DNA of 64,000 nt from Isochrysis galbana (taxonomy: Eukaryota > Haptophyta > Isochrysidales > Isochrysidaceae), in contig CM030935.1 of the NCBI GenBank assembly GCA_018136815.1, positions 6,570,325 to 6,634,324 of the forward strand. Reading direction: 5' to 3'. Under the pieces are notes generated by a model, which saw nothing but the letters and a program-made list of their open reading frames with translations, made no database searches and was not told the origin of the DNA. This document shows positions 63,931-64,000 of this stretch, piece after piece (within the stretch, counting starts at the first letter, position 1; the number at the start of each line of letters is the position of its first letter). The position numbers and the translations under genes are program-made.

Positions 63931-64000
63931 GGGTCGCGGCGCGACAGAGGGACAGGACTAGCGCTCACTCAAGTCTGTCGCATCCGCGATCGACTTCTGA
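63931..64000 (+). repeat. Edge of a dispersed element with TGTCGCATCCGCGATCGAC
   Basis: 63931-63973 matches 25951-25996 in reverse. It is followed at 63976 by TGTCGCATCCGCGATCGAC, the same word that starts the 57-bp repeats at 14125 and 22390. The element continues beyond the window. Confidence 0.7.

Overview
The window is nuclear DNA of a GC-rich single-celled eukaryote, most likely an alga or related protist. The genes have short GT-AG introns (about 95-275 nt). Families present include condensin II, tandem AAA+ ATPases, PP2C, Mpv17 and a cytochrome b5-fused front-end fatty-acid desaturase. There is a chromodomain Ty3/gypsy retrotransposon, hAT elements, and very long CT/GA and homopolymer tracts. 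The front-end desaturase and signal/transit-like N-termini fit a marine microalga or thraustochytrid-like lineage, but I cannot name the species. Two runs of exactly 100 N (25001-25100, 39168-39267) are unsized assembly gaps.

Layout. 1-18 kb is gene-rich: a partial gene at the left edge (-), a J-domain/TPR/UIM co-chaperone (1370-4603), a SWIM/PADR1 zinc protein (6912-8125), condensin II subunit H2 (10780-13151) and an intronless SET-like/PWWP chromatin protein (15271-17820). 18-26 kb is a mobile-element graveyard: a Tudor-like relic, a frameshifted LINE-like element, a 532-bp hAT MITE with perfect TIRs and 8-bp target duplications, a gypsy gag/protease ORF, a first exon cut by a gap, and small dispersed repeats. 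A 1027-residue coiled-coil protein with an internal duplication lies at 26.6-29.7 kb (-). A 41-copy ~65-bp minisatellite follows at 31.4-34.0 kb. A gypsy pol with intact catalytic motifs (35.7-39.2 kb, -) then abuts a gap and the C-terminus of a hAT transposase.

42.9-62 kb is genic again: PP2C phosphatase (+), an orphan cytochrome b561-like exon stuck to a repeat, a small membrane protein (-) head-to-head with a seven-exon tandem AAA+ ATPase (+), a membrane-anchored thioredoxin-like protein (-) head-to-head with an Mpv17-family protein (+), two small overlapping ORFs (-), and a six-exon desaturase (-). The last 2 kb are simple repeats plus the edge of a dispersed element.

No operon logic applies. 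Recurring features are strongly pyrimidine-rich leaders on the coding strand just upstream of many start codons, divergent gene pairs sharing a 0.4-0.7 kb promoter region, and at least four dispersed repeat families with recognisable ends. Exon joins were chosen from GT-AG sites, reading phase and protein-family continuity; none was tested against transcripts.
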